Source of the DNA: Acidovorax soli | GTDB taxonomy: Bacteria; Pseudomonadota; Gammaproteobacteria; Burkholderiales; Burkholderiaceae_C | Assembly: GCF_014207955.1 (NCBI RefSeq) | Contig: NZ_JACHLK010000027.1 | Coordinates: forward strand, 1-57,583 | Length of the DNA stretch: 57,583 bases | Direction of reading: 5' to 3' | Shown here: positions 25,061-33,823 of the stretch, piece after piece | How positions within the stretch are numbered: position 1 is the first letter of the stretch | Layout: every line of letters starts with the position of its first letter | Program-made: the position numbers and the translations under genes | The notes under the pieces: generated by a model | Database searches by the model: none | Seen by the model: only the letters and a program-made list of their open reading frames with translations | What the model was told of the DNA's origin: nothing

Positions 25061-26302
25061 TCAGGCAGCCTTTTTGAGGGCAGCCGGCGCCGCATGGCTG
25101 GCGAAATAGTCCATGCTGGCCTGCACACCGCTGCCAGCCAGGGCCACGCCCGAGAGCTTGAGCCCCATCTCCACGCCCGCCACCATGGCGATCAGCGTGA
25201 GGTCGTTGCTGTCGCCCAGGTGGCCCATGCGGAACATGCGCCCCTTGAGCTTGCCCAGGCCCGTGCCCAGCGACAGGTCAAAGCGCTGGTGGATCAGGCG
25301 GCGCACGGCATCGGCGTCCACGCCCTCGGGCGTGATCACGCCGGTGAGCACGGGCGAGTACACGGCCGGGTCGGCGCACTGGATGGGCAGGCCCCAGGCG
25401 TTGACGGCAGCGCGCACGCCCGCGCCCCAGCGCTGGTGGCGCGCGAAGACGTTCTCCAAGCCCTCGGCCAACAGCATGTCGATGGCTTCGGACAGGCCGT
25501 ACAGCAGGTTGGTGTTGGGCGTATAGGGCCAGTAGCCGTCCTTGTTCATCTCCACGATCTCGTCCCAGGCCCAGAAGGCACGCGGCAGCGTGGCCTTCTT
25601 CGAGGCTTCGAGCGCGCGCGGCGAGAGTGCGTTGAAGCTGATGCCCGGCGGCAGCATCAGGCCCTTTTGCGAGCCGCTGATGGTCACGTCCACACCCCAC
25701 TCGTCGTGGCGGAAGTCGGCACTGGCCAGGCCCGAGATGCTGTCCACCATCAACAGGGCCGGGTGGCCTGCGGCGTCGATGGCCTTGCGCACTGCGGCGA
25801 TGTCGGAGGTCACGCCCGTGGAGGTCTCGTTGTGCACCACGCACACGGCCTTGATCTTGCGCTCGGTGTCCTTGCGCAGGCGGGCCTCGATCAGGTCGGC
25901 CTGCACGCCGCGGCGCCAGCCGCCGGCCAGGGGCAGGTGCTCGTCCTTGCCCTCCCAGGCCAGGAATTCGGTGGAGATGCCGAGGCGCGTGGCCATCTTC
26001 TGCCACAGCGAGGCGAAGTGCCCGGTCTCGAACATCAGCACATGGTCGCCCGCGCTCAAGGTGTTGGACAGGGCCGCCTCCCAGGCCCCCGTGCCCGATG
26101 CGGGGTAGATCGCCACGGGGTGGCGGGTCTGGAAGATCTTCTGGATGCCCGAGAGCACCTTGAGCCCCAGGCCACCGAACTCAGGGCCCCGGTGGTCGAT
26201 GGTGGGCAGGCTCATCGCCCGCAAAATGCGGTCTGGAACCGGGCTCGGGCCCGGGATCTGCAGGAAGTGGCGGCCGGTAGGGTGAAAGTCGAGTTGAAGC
26301 AT
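25061..26302 (-). CDS. Class V aminotransferase, serine-glyoxylate aminotransferase-like
   Basis: The 413-residue PLP enzyme fits the serine/alanine-glyoxylate aminotransferase group. It opens with GRHFLQIPGPSPVPDRILRAM, as in this family. YPASGTGAWEAALSN forms the phosphate-binding region, MVDSISGLASADF carries the PLP-contacting Asp (about residue 187), and ISGSQKGLMLPPG holds the Schiff-base Lys213. PRAFWAWDEI and the C-terminal GLGKLKGRMFRMGHLGDSN are also typical. The reaction would interconvert serine and glyoxylate with hydroxypyruvate and glycine. It is divergent from a GntR gene across three TTGCATGC sites, so it is probably controlled by that regulator. Confidence 0.88.
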   Translation of the reverse strand: MLQLDFHPTGRHFLQIPGPSPVPDRILRAMSLPTIDHRGPEFGGLGLKVLSGIQKIFQTRHPVAIYPASGTGAWEAALSNTLSAGDHVLMFETGHFASLWQKMATRLGISTEFLAWEGKDEHLPLAGGWRRGVQADLIEARLRKDTERKIKAVCVVHNETSTGVTSDIAAVRKAIDAAGHPALLMVDSISGLASADFRHDEWGVDVTISGSQKGLMLPPGISFNALSPRALEASKKATLPRAFWAWDEIVEMNKDGYWPYTPNTNLLYGLSEAIDMLLAEGLENVFARHQRWGAGVRAAVNAWGLPIQCADPAVYSPVLTGVITPEGVDADAVRRLIHQRFDLSLGTGLGKLKGRMFRMGHLGDSNDLTLIAMVAGVEMGLKLSGVALAGSGVQASMDYFASHAAPAALKKAA

Positions 26303-26324
26303 ATTGCGTCCTTTCTTCTTTCAG

Positions 26325-26404
26325 TTTTGCATGCAAAAAACACAATTGCATGCGGGATTACCCTTAATTTACCCGGTTGATCTGCCAATTTTTTGCATGC
26401 AAAA
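26325..26404. promoter_or_regulatory. Three TTGCATGC-type operators in a divergent promoter
   Basis: The 14-bp palindrome TTTTGCATGCAAAA occurs perfectly at 26325-26338 and 26391-26404, and a partial TTGCATGC is at 26346-26353. All lie in the 122-bp gap between the aminotransferase and the FCD-GntR gene. Such A/T-flanked short palindromes are typical binding sites of FCD-type GntR dimers. Binding by the adjacent regulator is an inference. Confidence 0.75.
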
Positions 26405-26424
26405 TTCAAAACAGAAAGCACCAC

Positions 26425-27123
26425 ATGGCTGAAATCATCGAAATCTCCCGCCTCGCGCTGCACGACCAGGTCGCCGCGCGCCTGCGCACCATGCTGGTGG
26501 AAGGCCAGATCGCGCCGGGAGCCAAACTGAACGAACGGGAGCTGAGTGAGCAGCTGCGCGTGTCGCGCACCCCGCTGCGCGAGGCCATCAAGCTCTTGGG
26601 CGCCGAGGGCCTGGTGGACCTGCTGCCCAACCGCGGCGCCGTGGCCGTGAAGCTGACCGAGGCCGACGTGGTGAACACCTTCGAGGTGCTGGCCACGCTC
26701 GAAGGCATGTCGGGCGAACTCGCGGCCCGGCGCATCCGCGACGAAGAGCTGGCCGAGCTGCGCGCCCTGCACTACGAAATGATGGCCTGCTTCGCGCGGC
26801 GCGACCTGTCGGGCTACTACCGCATCAACGCCAGCATCCATACCGCCATCAACGAGGCGGCCGGCAACCCGGTGCTCACGGCCACCTACCGCTCCATCAA
26901 CGCCCGCGTGCAATCGCTGCGCTTTCGCACCAACCAGGACGAGGCCAAGTGGAAAGCCGCGGTGGCCGAACACGAACAGATGATCGAGGCCCTGGCCGCG
27001 CACGATGCCGAGGCCATGCGCCGGGTGCTCGTGGCCCATGTGCTGCGCAAGCGCGACACGGTGCTGGAGCTGCTGCGCGCGGGCGAAATCTACCCCCACC
27101 CCAAGCGGAACGCCAAAACCTAG
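26425..27123 (+). CDS. GntR-family transcriptional regulator, FCD subfamily
   Basis: The 232-residue product has an N-terminal winged helix (VEGQIAPGAKLNERELSEQLRVSRTPLREAIKLLGAEGLV, about residues 25-65) followed by NRGAVAV. The C-terminal all-helical FCD domain has the metal or ligand residues expected in HTAINEAAGNPVL and AAVAEHEQMIEALAAHDAE. The ATG at 26425 is chosen because it begins the conserved protein; an upstream in-frame ATG at 26377 would run through an operator. The regulator probably controls itself, the FAD/Fe-S dehydrogenase 12 nt downstream and the divergent aminotransferase. Confidence 0.9.
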   Translation: MAEIIEISRLALHDQVAARLRTMLVEGQIAPGAKLNERELSEQLRVSRTPLREAIKLLGAEGLVDLLPNRGAVAVKLTEADVVNTFEVLATLEGMSGELAARRIRDEELAELRALHYEMMACFARRDLSGYYRINASIHTAINEAAGNPVLTATYRSINARVQSLRFRTNQDEAKWKAAVAEHEQMIEALAAHDAEAMRRVLVAHVLRKRDTVLELLRAGEIYPHPKRNAKT

Positions 27124-27135
27124 GACCCCCTCCCC

Positions 27136-30100
27136 ATGCGCATCGAACCCGCCAGCAGCCTGCAGCCAGCCGGTACCACCCTGCCCCCCAACGAGACCTG
27201 CGAGGCCCTGGCGCGGCGCCTGGCGGCAGAGACCGAGGGCGAGGTGCTGTTCGATGCCGCTTCGCGCGGGCGCTACGCGACCGATGCCTCCATCTACCAG
27301 ATCATGCCGGCCGGCGTGCTGGTGCCGCGCACCGAGCGCGACATCGCCACCGCCATAGCCATTGCCCGCGACCTCAAGGTGCCCGTGCTGCCGCGCGGCG
27401 GCGGCACCAGCCAGTGCGGCCAGACCACGGGCGCGGCCCTGGTGATCGACAACACCAAGCATTTCCGCAAGGTGCTGGCGCTCGATGCCGAGGCCCGCAC
27501 GGTGACGGTGGAGCCGGGCATCGTGCTCGACCACCTCAACGCCCAGCTCAAGCCGCACGGCCTGTGGTACCCGGTGGATGTGTCCACCAGCGCCCAGGCC
27601 ACGCTGGGCGGCATGGCGGGCAACAACTCCTGCGGCTCGCGCTCGATTGCCTACGGCAACATGGTGCACAACGTGCTGGGCGCCAGCGCCTGGCTCAGCG
27701 ATGGCGAGCTGGTGGACTTTGGCCCGCTGGCCACGCTGGGCCCGCGCGCCAGCGCCATCGCGCAGCATGTGCACGCCCTGGCCCAGCAGCACCGCGGCGA
27801 AATCGCCGAGCGCTGGCCCAAGGTGATGCGCCGCGTGGCGGGCTACAACCTCGATATCTTCGACAACCAGAGCGAGAAGCCCTACACCGCCGACGGCAGC
27901 GTGAACCTGGCGCACCTGCTCATCGGCGCCGAAGGCACGCTGGCCTATACGCGCAGCCTGACGCTCCAACTCAGCGAGCTGCCGCGCGCCAAGGTGCTGG
28001 GCATCGTCAACTTTCCGAGCTTCCACAAGGCCATGGACTCGGCCCAGCACATCGTCAAGCTGGGCCCCACGGCGGTGGAACTGGTGGACCGCACCATGAT
28101 CGAGCTGGCCCTGGCCAACCCGGCCTTTCGCCCCACGGTGGAGACCGCCCTCATCGGCAAGCCCGAAGCCATCTTGCTCGTGGAGTTCTCGGGTGCCGAC
28201 AAGGCGGCCCTGCTGCCGCAGCTGCGCCAACTGGTCGAATTGATGGGCGACTTGGGCCTGCCCGGCAGCGTGGTCGAGATGCCCGATGAAGCCCCGCAGA
28301 AGAACCTGTGGGAGGTGCGCAAGGCGGGTCTGAACATCATGATGAGCCTCAAGGGCGACGGCAAGCCCGTGAGCTTCATCGAAGACTGCGCCGTGCCCTT
28401 GGAGCATCTGGCCGAGTACACCGACGGCCTGACCGAGGTGTTCGCCAAGTACGGCAGCCGCGGCACCTGGTACGCGCACGCCTCGGTGGGCACGCTGCAT
28501 GTGCGCCCCATCCTCGATATGCGCATAGGCGGGCCACAGGGGGGCGCCGCCAAGATGCGCGCCATTGCCGAAGAGGCCAGCGCCCTGGTGCGCAAGTACA
28601 AGGGCGCCTTCAGCGGCGAGCATGGCGACGGCCTGTGCCGCGGCGAGTGGATCGAATGGCAGTTCGGCCCCGCCATCAACGAGGCCTTCCGATCCATCAA
28701 GAACCACCTGGACCCGATCGGCCTGTACAACCCCGGCAAGATCATCGACCCGCCCAAGATGGACGATGGCGCGCTGTTCCGCTTTGCGCCTGCCACGGCG
28801 CCCAAGCCCTACAAGCGCATCCCGCTCACGCCCGTGCTCGACTGGTCGGCCTGGAACGTGCAGGCCGACCCGGTGACCGAGGTGACCACCGCCCCCGGCA
28901 CCGGCGGCGACGTGACCGGCGGCTTCGCCAAGGCCGTGGAGATGTGCAACAACAACGGCCATTGCCGCAAGTTCGACGCCGGCACCATGTGCCCCAGCTA
29001 CCGCGTGACGCGCGACGAGCAGCACCTCACGCGCGGCCGCGCCAACACCCTGCGCCTGGCCGTGTCGGGCCAGTTGGGCCCCGACGCCTTCACCAGCGAG
29101 GCGATGCACGACACCATGGACCTGTGCGTGGGCTGCAAGGGCTGCAAGCGCGACTGCCCCACGGGCGTGGACATGGCCAAGATGAAGGTCGAGTTCCTGG
29201 CCCACTACAAGCGCAAGCACGGCCACACGCTCAAGGACAGGCTCGTCGCCCACCTGCCCGCCTATGCGCGCACGGCCAGCCATTTCGCCTGGCTGCTCAA
29301 CCTGCGCAACACCGTGCCCGGCGCCGCCTGGCTGGGCGAAAAGCTGCTGGGCTTTTCGGCCCGGCGTTCACTGCCCGCCTGGCGCGCGGACACCTTCTGG
29401 CGCACCAAGGATGCATCCCTGTTCGCCGGCCGTGACGACACCATCGCCGCAGCCCAGGCCGGCCGCAAGGCCGCCGTGCTGTTCGTCGACACCTTCAATG
29501 GCACATTCGAAAGCGAGAACGCCCTGGCCGCCGCGCGCGTGCTGCACGCCGCCGGCTATGTGCTGCACACCGTCGAAAAAGGCGATGGCAGCCACCACTG
29601 CTGCGGCCGCACGTACCTTGCCACCGGCATGGTCGACGAAGCCAAGGCGCGCGCCGGCGCCCTCGTCGACGCCCTGCTCCCCCTGGCCCAGGCCGGCATC
29701 GCCATCGTGGGGCTGGAGCCCTCGTGCCTGCTCACGCTGCGCGACGAGGCCCTGGTCATGGGCCTGGGCGACAAGGCCGTGGCCGTGTCGAAACAGGCCC
29801 TGCTGTTCGAGGAATTCCTGGCCCGCGAAGCCAAGGCCGGTCGCTTTGCGCCATCCCTCAAGCCCGCAGGCAAACCCATCCTGCTGCACGGCCACTGCCA
29901 CCAGAAGGCCTTTGGCGCCGTGCCCCCCATCCTGGAGGTGCTGCGCCTGATCCCCGGGGCGCAACCCGAGCTCATCGAAAGCTCCTGCTGCGGCATGGCC
30001 GGCAGCTTTGGCTACGAGGCCTCGCACTACGAGGTGTCCATGCAGATGGCCGAGGCGGCGCTGCTGCCCGCGGTGCGCAAGAGCCCCGATGCCATCGTGG

Positions 30101-30195
30101 TGGCAGACGGGACGAGCTGCCGGCACCAGATTGCCGATGGGGCACAGCGCGAGGCGGTGCATGTGGCGAAGCTGCTGGATGGGCTGCTGAACTGA
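27136..30195 (+). CDS. FAD-linked oxidase fused to an Fe-S/CCG domain (YdiJ/D-2-hydroxyglutarate dehydrogenase-like)
   Basis: The 1019-residue product is about the length of E. coli YdiJ. The N-terminal FAD-binding-4 domain contains VLPRGGGTSQCGQTTGAALVID (PRGGGTS at residues 86-92) and GMAGNNSCGSRS. An FAD-oxidase C-terminal domain runs to about residue 560. A two-cluster 4Fe-4S ferredoxin-like region starts with MCNNNGHCRKFDAGTMCPSYR (C604) and CVGCKGCKRDCP (C664). CCG-type heterodisulfide-reductase motifs are HHCCGRTYL (about residue 823) and SSCCGMAGSFGYE (about residue 952). Family members oxidise D-2-hydroxy acids and pass electrons to a carrier. Linkage to a serine-glyoxylate aminotransferase suggests a role in 2-hydroxy or 2-oxo acid metabolism, but the substrate is unproven. 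Confidence 0.88.
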   Translation: MRIEPASSLQPAGTTLPPNETCEALARRLAAETEGEVLFDAASRGRYATDASIYQIMPAGVLVPRTERDIATAIAIARDLKVPVLPRGGGTSQCGQTTGAALVIDNTKHFRKVLALDAEARTVTVEPGIVLDHLNAQLKPHGLWYPVDVSTSAQATLGGMAGNNSCGSRSIAYGNMVHNVLGASAWLSDGELVDFGPLATLGPRASAIAQHVHALAQQHRGEIAERWPKVMRRVAGYNLDIFDNQSEKPYTADGSVNLAHLLIGAEGTLAYTRSLTLQLSELPRAKVLGIVNFPSFHKAMDSAQHIVKLGPTAVELVDRTMIELALANPAFRPTVETALIGKPEAILLVEFSGADKAALLPQLRQLVELMGDLGLPGSVVEMPDEAPQKNLWEVRKAGLNIMMSLKGDGKPVSFIEDCAVPLEHLAEYTDGLTEVFAKYGSRGTWYAHASVGTLHVRPILDMRIGGPQGGAAKMRAIAEEASALVRKYKGAFSGEHGDGLCRGEWIEWQFGPAINEAFRSIKNHLDPIGLYNPGKIIDPPKMDDGALFRFAPATAPKPYKRIPLTPVLDWSAWNVQADPVTEVTTAPGTGGDVTGGFAKAVEMCNNNGHCRKFDAGTMCPSYRVTRDEQHLTRGRANTLRLAVSGQLGPDAFTSEAMHDTMDLCVGCKGCKRDCPTGVDMAKMKVEFLAHYKRKHGHTLKDRLVAHLPAYARTASHFAWLLNLRNTVPGAAWLGEKLLGFSARRSLPAWRADTFWRTKDASLFAGRDDTIAAAQAGRKAAVLFVDTFNGTFESENALAAARVLHAAGYVLHTVEKGDGSHHCCGRTYLATGMVDEAKARAGALVDALLPLAQAGIAIVGLEPSCLLTLRDEALVMGLGDKAVAVSKQALLFEEFLAREAKAGRFAPSLKPAGKPILLHGHCHQKAFGAVPPILEVLRLIPGAQPELIESSCCGMAGSFGYEASHYEVSMQMAEAALLPAVRKSPDAIVVADGTSCRHQIADGAQREAVHVAKLLDGLLN

Positions 30196-31047
30196 TCAGG
30201 GCCGGGTGCCGGAGCCGCCGGCACCCTCCTCCCCCAACTCATGCGCCCGCCGCTCCGAGGCGCGCATGGCGCGCTCGAAGGCATCGGCCACGCCGTCCCT
30301 GGCCAGGGATTGCAGGGCGGCGTAGGTCGTGCCGCCCTTGGAGGTGACGCGCTCGCGCAGCACGGCGGGCGGCTCATCCGAGCAGCGCGCCAGCTCCGAG
30401 GCGCCCACGAAGGTGCCCACGGCCAGTTGGTGGGCCTGTTCGGCCGACAGGCCCATGGCCGTGCCGGCGCGGGCCATGGCTTCGAGGAAATAGAACACAT
30501 AGGCCGGGCCTGATCCCGAGAGCGCCGTCACGGCATCGAGCTGCTTTTCGCTTTCCACCCACAGGACCTCGCCCGTGGTCGCCATGATGGCTTCCACGCT
30601 CTGGCGCTCGGTGGCCGAGACGCCTGGGCGTGCGTACAGCGCGCTCATGCCCTTGCCCACCAGGGCGGGCGTGTTGGGCATGGTGCGCACGATGCGCTCG
30701 CTGGAGAGCCACTGGGCGATGCTGTCCGAGCGGATGCCGGCGGCCACGCTCAGGTGCAAGGCGTCCTGCGCGTGGGCACGCGCCTGGGCGGCGGCGTCCT
30801 TGAAGGTCTGGGGCTTGACGGCCCAGACCACGATGCGCGCGCGCTGCAGGGCTGCGCCGGGCTCGGGCTGGGCCTCGATGCCGTACTGGGTACGCAAGGC
30901 TTCGCGCGCGGGTTCCCAGGGCTCGACGACCTCGATCTGGCTCGCGGGGTGGCCCTGGCGCACCAGGCCGCCAATGATGGCGCTGGCCATGTTGCCACCG
31001 CCCATGAAGGCGATGGCGGGAAGGGAAACGGTAGTGGGGATGGACAT
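30196..31047 (-). CDS. proC: Pyrroline-5-carboxylate reductase
   Basis: The 283-residue product catalyses the last step of proline synthesis, NAD(P)H-dependent reduction of pyrroline-5-carboxylate. The N-terminal Rossmann motif is AIAFMGGGNMASAIIGGL. The C-terminal dimer domain has LDAVTALSGSGPAYVFYFLEAM and RERVTSKGGTTYAALQSL, as in ProC. The ATG at 31047 is used; the frame is open 20 residues further upstream without conservation. It converges with the dehydrogenase gene with no gap, both stops lying within TGATCA (30193-30198). It is 56 nt downstream of a Liv-type binding protein and may be co-transcribed with the transporter. Confidence 0.93.
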   Translation of the reverse strand: MSIPTTVSLPAIAFMGGGNMASAIIGGLVRQGHPASQIEVVEPWEPAREALRTQYGIEAQPEPGAALQRARIVVWAVKPQTFKDAAAQARAHAQDALHLSVAAGIRSDSIAQWLSSERIVRTMPNTPALVGKGMSALYARPGVSATERQSVEAIMATTGEVLWVESEKQLDAVTALSGSGPAYVFYFLEAMARAGTAMGLSAEQAHQLAVGTFVGASELARCSDEPPAVLRERVTSKGGTTYAALQSLARDGVADAFERAMRASERRAHELGEEGAGGSGTRP

Positions 31048-31103
31048 GGAAAGCAGGGGTTGTTGTATTTGTGGTTGTGGAAAGCAGGTGTGCCGGCAGC
31101 GTG

Positions 31104-32222
31104 TCACTCCATCACCCGGCCATTGCTGCGGTAGATGCCCAGCGTGGTGTAACGCGAGGCCACCTGCCTGCCGGGCGGCAGGGCCAGGGTGAAGTCGCCC
31201 AGGTCCACGCCCAGGCCACGCTCCAGCGCCTTGCGCACCCCGGCAGCCGACGGGTCGTCGCCGGCGGCACGCAGGGCCTCCACGGCAAAGCGCAGGTTGA
31301 TGCAGCCCTCCAGGCTCAGCAGCGAGGGGCTGGCGTCGCCCGCGCGGACCAGGCTGGCCTGGTAGTCGCGCACCACGCGGCGCGATGCGTTCCAGGGGCT
31401 GGGGTAGAGCATCGAGGTCATGATGCCGGCCACCTTGTGCTGCAGCCGGTCAGTCAACACGCGGCCCCCCACCACATTGAGCACCGCCACGCGCGCGCCC
31501 GGGCCGGCGGCGCCCTGGTAGGCCGCGATGAAGGCGGGCGCCGCCTGGCCGGCAGCGATCAGCACCACGGTGTGCGGCTGCGCGCGCTGCACCTGGGCCA
31601 CCGTGTCCTGCAGCTCACCGAGCTGGATCTCCGCAGGCTGGCGGCCCGCAAAGGCCTTGCGCGCGCTGTCGAGCCCGGCGCGGCCGAAGGGGTTGTCCTG
31701 GTAGACCAGGGCCACCTTCTGCATGCCGATGGTGGGCAGGATGCGTGCAAAGCCCTCGAACTCGTCGCCGTTGCCGGCCTTGGTGTGGAACACCCAGCGG
31801 CTGCCGGGCAGCGATTCCTGGCGCAGCAGGTCGGCACCGCTGGAGACGCCGACCACCGGCACCTTGAGCTCCGCCAGCACCGGCTGCAGCGCCTGCAGCG
31901 AGCCCGTACCCACCAGGTTCACGAAGGCGGCAATGCCCTTGCCCGCCAGCGTGCGCGCATTCGCCACCGCACGCTCGGGCTCGTAGCCATCGTCGAGGTA
32001 GTGGATGGCCACCGGCCGCCCACGCACGCCGCCGGCAGCGTTGATGCTGGCCAGGCAGGCGTCGGCGCCCTTGCGGTACTCCTGCCCATACTCGGCAAAG
32101 GCGCCGCTGAACGGCGCCGTCGTGCCCAACTGGATGGGTGCCGGGGCGGTGGTCTGCGCATGCAGCGCCGCGGGCGCAAGCGCCCACAGCAGGACCGGGA
32201 GGGAGAGACGGGCAAGCAGCAT
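31104..32222 (-). CDS. Branched-chain amino acid-type ABC transporter substrate-binding protein
   Basis: The 372-residue product has a Sec signal (LARLSLPVLLWALAPAALHA) and AAGGAG just before the ATG at 32222. The mature protein is a type I periplasmic binding fold (LivK/Peripla_BP_6): IQLGTTAPFSGAFAEYGQEYRKGADACLASINAAGGVRGRPVAIHYLDDGYEPERAVANARTL is the typical N-terminal lobe. It ends the livHMGF gene string (63 nt after livF), while a different binding protein heads it. The two may give one transporter two specificities. The ligand is not readable; Liv-like systems also carry aromatic acids, urea or amides. Confidence 0.87.
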   Translation of the reverse strand: MLLARLSLPVLLWALAPAALHAQTTAPAPIQLGTTAPFSGAFAEYGQEYRKGADACLASINAAGGVRGRPVAIHYLDDGYEPERAVANARTLAGKGIAAFVNLVGTGSLQALQPVLAELKVPVVGVSSGADLLRQESLPGSRWVFHTKAGNGDEFEGFARILPTIGMQKVALVYQDNPFGRAGLDSARKAFAGRQPAEIQLGELQDTVAQVQRAQPHTVVLIAAGQAAPAFIAAYQGAAGPGARVAVLNVVGGRVLTDRLQHKVAGIMTSMLYPSPWNASRRVVRDYQASLVRAGDASPSLLSLEGCINLRFAVEALRAAGDDPSAAGVRKALERGLGVDLGDFTLALPPGRQVASRYTTLGIYRSNGRVME

Positions 32223-32285
32223 GGGCGGCTCCTTGAAGCGCAAAAAAACGGACAGGAACGGAGGGGGATGGCGAAGTGCAGCGGC

Positions 32286-33005
32286 TCAGTGCGCGCGGTC
32301 GCCGAGGTAGAGCTCGCGCACCTTCTCGTCGCGCATCAGCGCGCCGGCCTCGCCGGTGAGGGCCACCGCGCCCATGGAGAGCACGTAGGCGCGGTCGGAG
32401 ATGCGCAGCGCCTCCATGGCGTTCTGCTCCACCATGAGGATGGTCACGCGCTCCTGGTTGCGCACATGCACGATGGCGTCGAACACCTCGTGCAGCACCT
32501 TGGGCGAGAGGCCGGCCGAGGGCTCATCAAGCAGCAGGATGCCCGGGCGCGGCATCAGCGCGCGCGCCAGCGCCAGGATCTGCCGCTCGCCGCCCGACAT
32601 CGACGCCGCGCGCGCATCCATCTTGCGCGCCAGCACCGGGTACAGCGCGCACAGCTCGTCCATGCGCCGCGCGCACTCGGCCTTTGGCAGGTAGTGACCG
32701 CCCACCTGCAGGTTCTCGCGGATGGTGAGGGCGCTGAAGACGTTGTCCGTCTGCGGCACGAAGCCCAGGCCGCAGTGGCGGATCTTGCGGTGCACGGGGA
32801 TCTGCGAGACATCCTCGCCGCGCAGCGTGATGCGGCCGCTGCGCGGCAGCAGGTAGCCGGCGATGGTCTTGAGCAGCGTGCTCTTGCCACAGCCGTTGGG
32901 GCCCAGCAGGGTCACGATCTCGGCGCCCTGCGCCTGCAGCGTCATGCCGCGCAGGATGTCGATCTCGGCCGAGTAGCCGGCCACGACGTTGTCGATGTCA
33001 ATCAT
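32286..33005 (-). CDS. livF: ABC transporter ATP-binding protein, LivF type
   Basis: The 239-residue ATPase has Walker A GPNGCGKST (about residues 35-43), the signature MSGGERQILALARALM, Walker B ILLLDEPSAGLSP, and the LivF-type early residues IDNVVAGYSAEIDILRGM. Its start overlaps the livG stop by 4 nt, so translation is likely coupled. It energises the LivHM channel at the inner membrane together with LivG. Confidence 0.93.
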   Translation of the reverse strand: MIDIDNVVAGYSAEIDILRGMTLQAQGAEIVTLLGPNGCGKSTLLKTIAGYLLPRSGRITLRGEDVSQIPVHRKIRHCGLGFVPQTDNVFSALTIRENLQVGGHYLPKAECARRMDELCALYPVLARKMDARAASMSGGERQILALARALMPRPGILLLDEPSAGLSPKVLHEVFDAIVHVRNQERVTILMVEQNAMEALRISDRAYVLSMGAVALTGEAGALMRDEKVRELYLGDRAH

Positions 33006-33823
33006 GCGGCCTCCACAGCCGAAGGGGTGGATGGGGTGGTGGTGGCCGCCGCAGTGCCCAGGTAGGCCTGCAGTACGCGCTCGTTGCGGGCCAGCTCGTC
33101 GGGGCGGCAGCTGGCGACGATCTCGCCGCGGTCGAGCACCACGCAGCGCGTGCAGACCTCGCGGATGAAGTGCATGTCGTGCTCCACGATCACCAGGGTC
33201 ATGCCCTGGGCGTTGAGCCGCTGCAGCGCGGCCACGATGTCGCGGCGCAGGTTGGGGTGCACGCCGGCGGTGGGCTCATCGAGCAGCAGCATGCGCGGCC
33301 GCGCCATGAGCGCGCAGACGATGCCCAAAAGTTTTTTCTGACCGCCCGACAGGGCCGAGGCCGGCAGGTCGCGCACGGGGGTCAGCAGCAGTTCGTGCAG
33401 CAGGTGGGTGGCGCGCTCGCGCGCATCGCCCTCGGCCTGGCGCGCGCCGGGCGTGCCGAGCAGGGTGTCCCAGACCCCGTGGTGCGCGGTGGCGGCGGCC
33501 ATGGCCACCTCCATCACCGACATCTTGGTGGGCATGGAGGGCAGCTGGAAGGTGCGCGCCATGCCGGTGCGCACGATGCGGTGCGCGGCCAGCCGCTCGA
33601 TGGGCGCGCCGTCGAAGTGCACGCTGCCCGCATCGGCCGGCGTGAAGCCGGTGATGAGGTTGAGCAGCGTGCTCTTGCCCGAGCCGTTGGGCCCGAGCAG
33701 GCCGACGATCTCGCCCTGCGCGATCTGCAGGTTCACGTCCGACAGGACCTGGTTGCCGCCGAAGGCCTTGGCGGCCCCGCGGACTTCGAGGAATGCATTC
33801 ATGGGTGCGGTACGGGTCGTCAT
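33002..33823 (-). CDS. livG: ABC transporter ATP-binding protein, LivG type
   Basis: The 273-residue ATPase has Walker A GPNGSGKSTLLNLITG, the signature LSGGQKKLLGIVCALM and Walker B MLLLDEPTAGVHP, with the LivG-specific FLEVRGAAKAFGGNQVLSDVNL start. The ATG at 33823 overlaps the livM stop in the ATGA arrangement and is preferred over the internal ATG at 33802. The C-terminus has a Pro/Thr/Ala tail. It works as a heterodimer with LivF. Confidence 0.93.
   Translation of the reverse strand: MTTRTAPMNAFLEVRGAAKAFGGNQVLSDVNLQIAQGEIVGLLGPNGSGKSTLLNLITGFTPADAGSVHFDGAPIERLAAHRIVRTGMARTFQLPSMPTKMSVMEVAMAAATAHHGVWDTLLGTPGARQAEGDARERATHLLHELLLTPVRDLPASALSGGQKKLLGIVCALMARPRMLLLDEPTAGVHPNLRRDIVAALQRLNAQGMTLVIVEHDMHFIREVCTRCVVLDRGEIVASCRPDELARNERVLQAYLGTAAATTTPSTPSAVEAA

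Noticed and set aside
26212..29283. 1023-codon open frame on the minus strand opposite the FAD/Fe-S dehydrogenase
   Set aside because: It lies antisense to a gene with clear domain motifs. The His/Ala/Gly/Gln-rich, repetitive translation is typical of a high-GC shadow frame.
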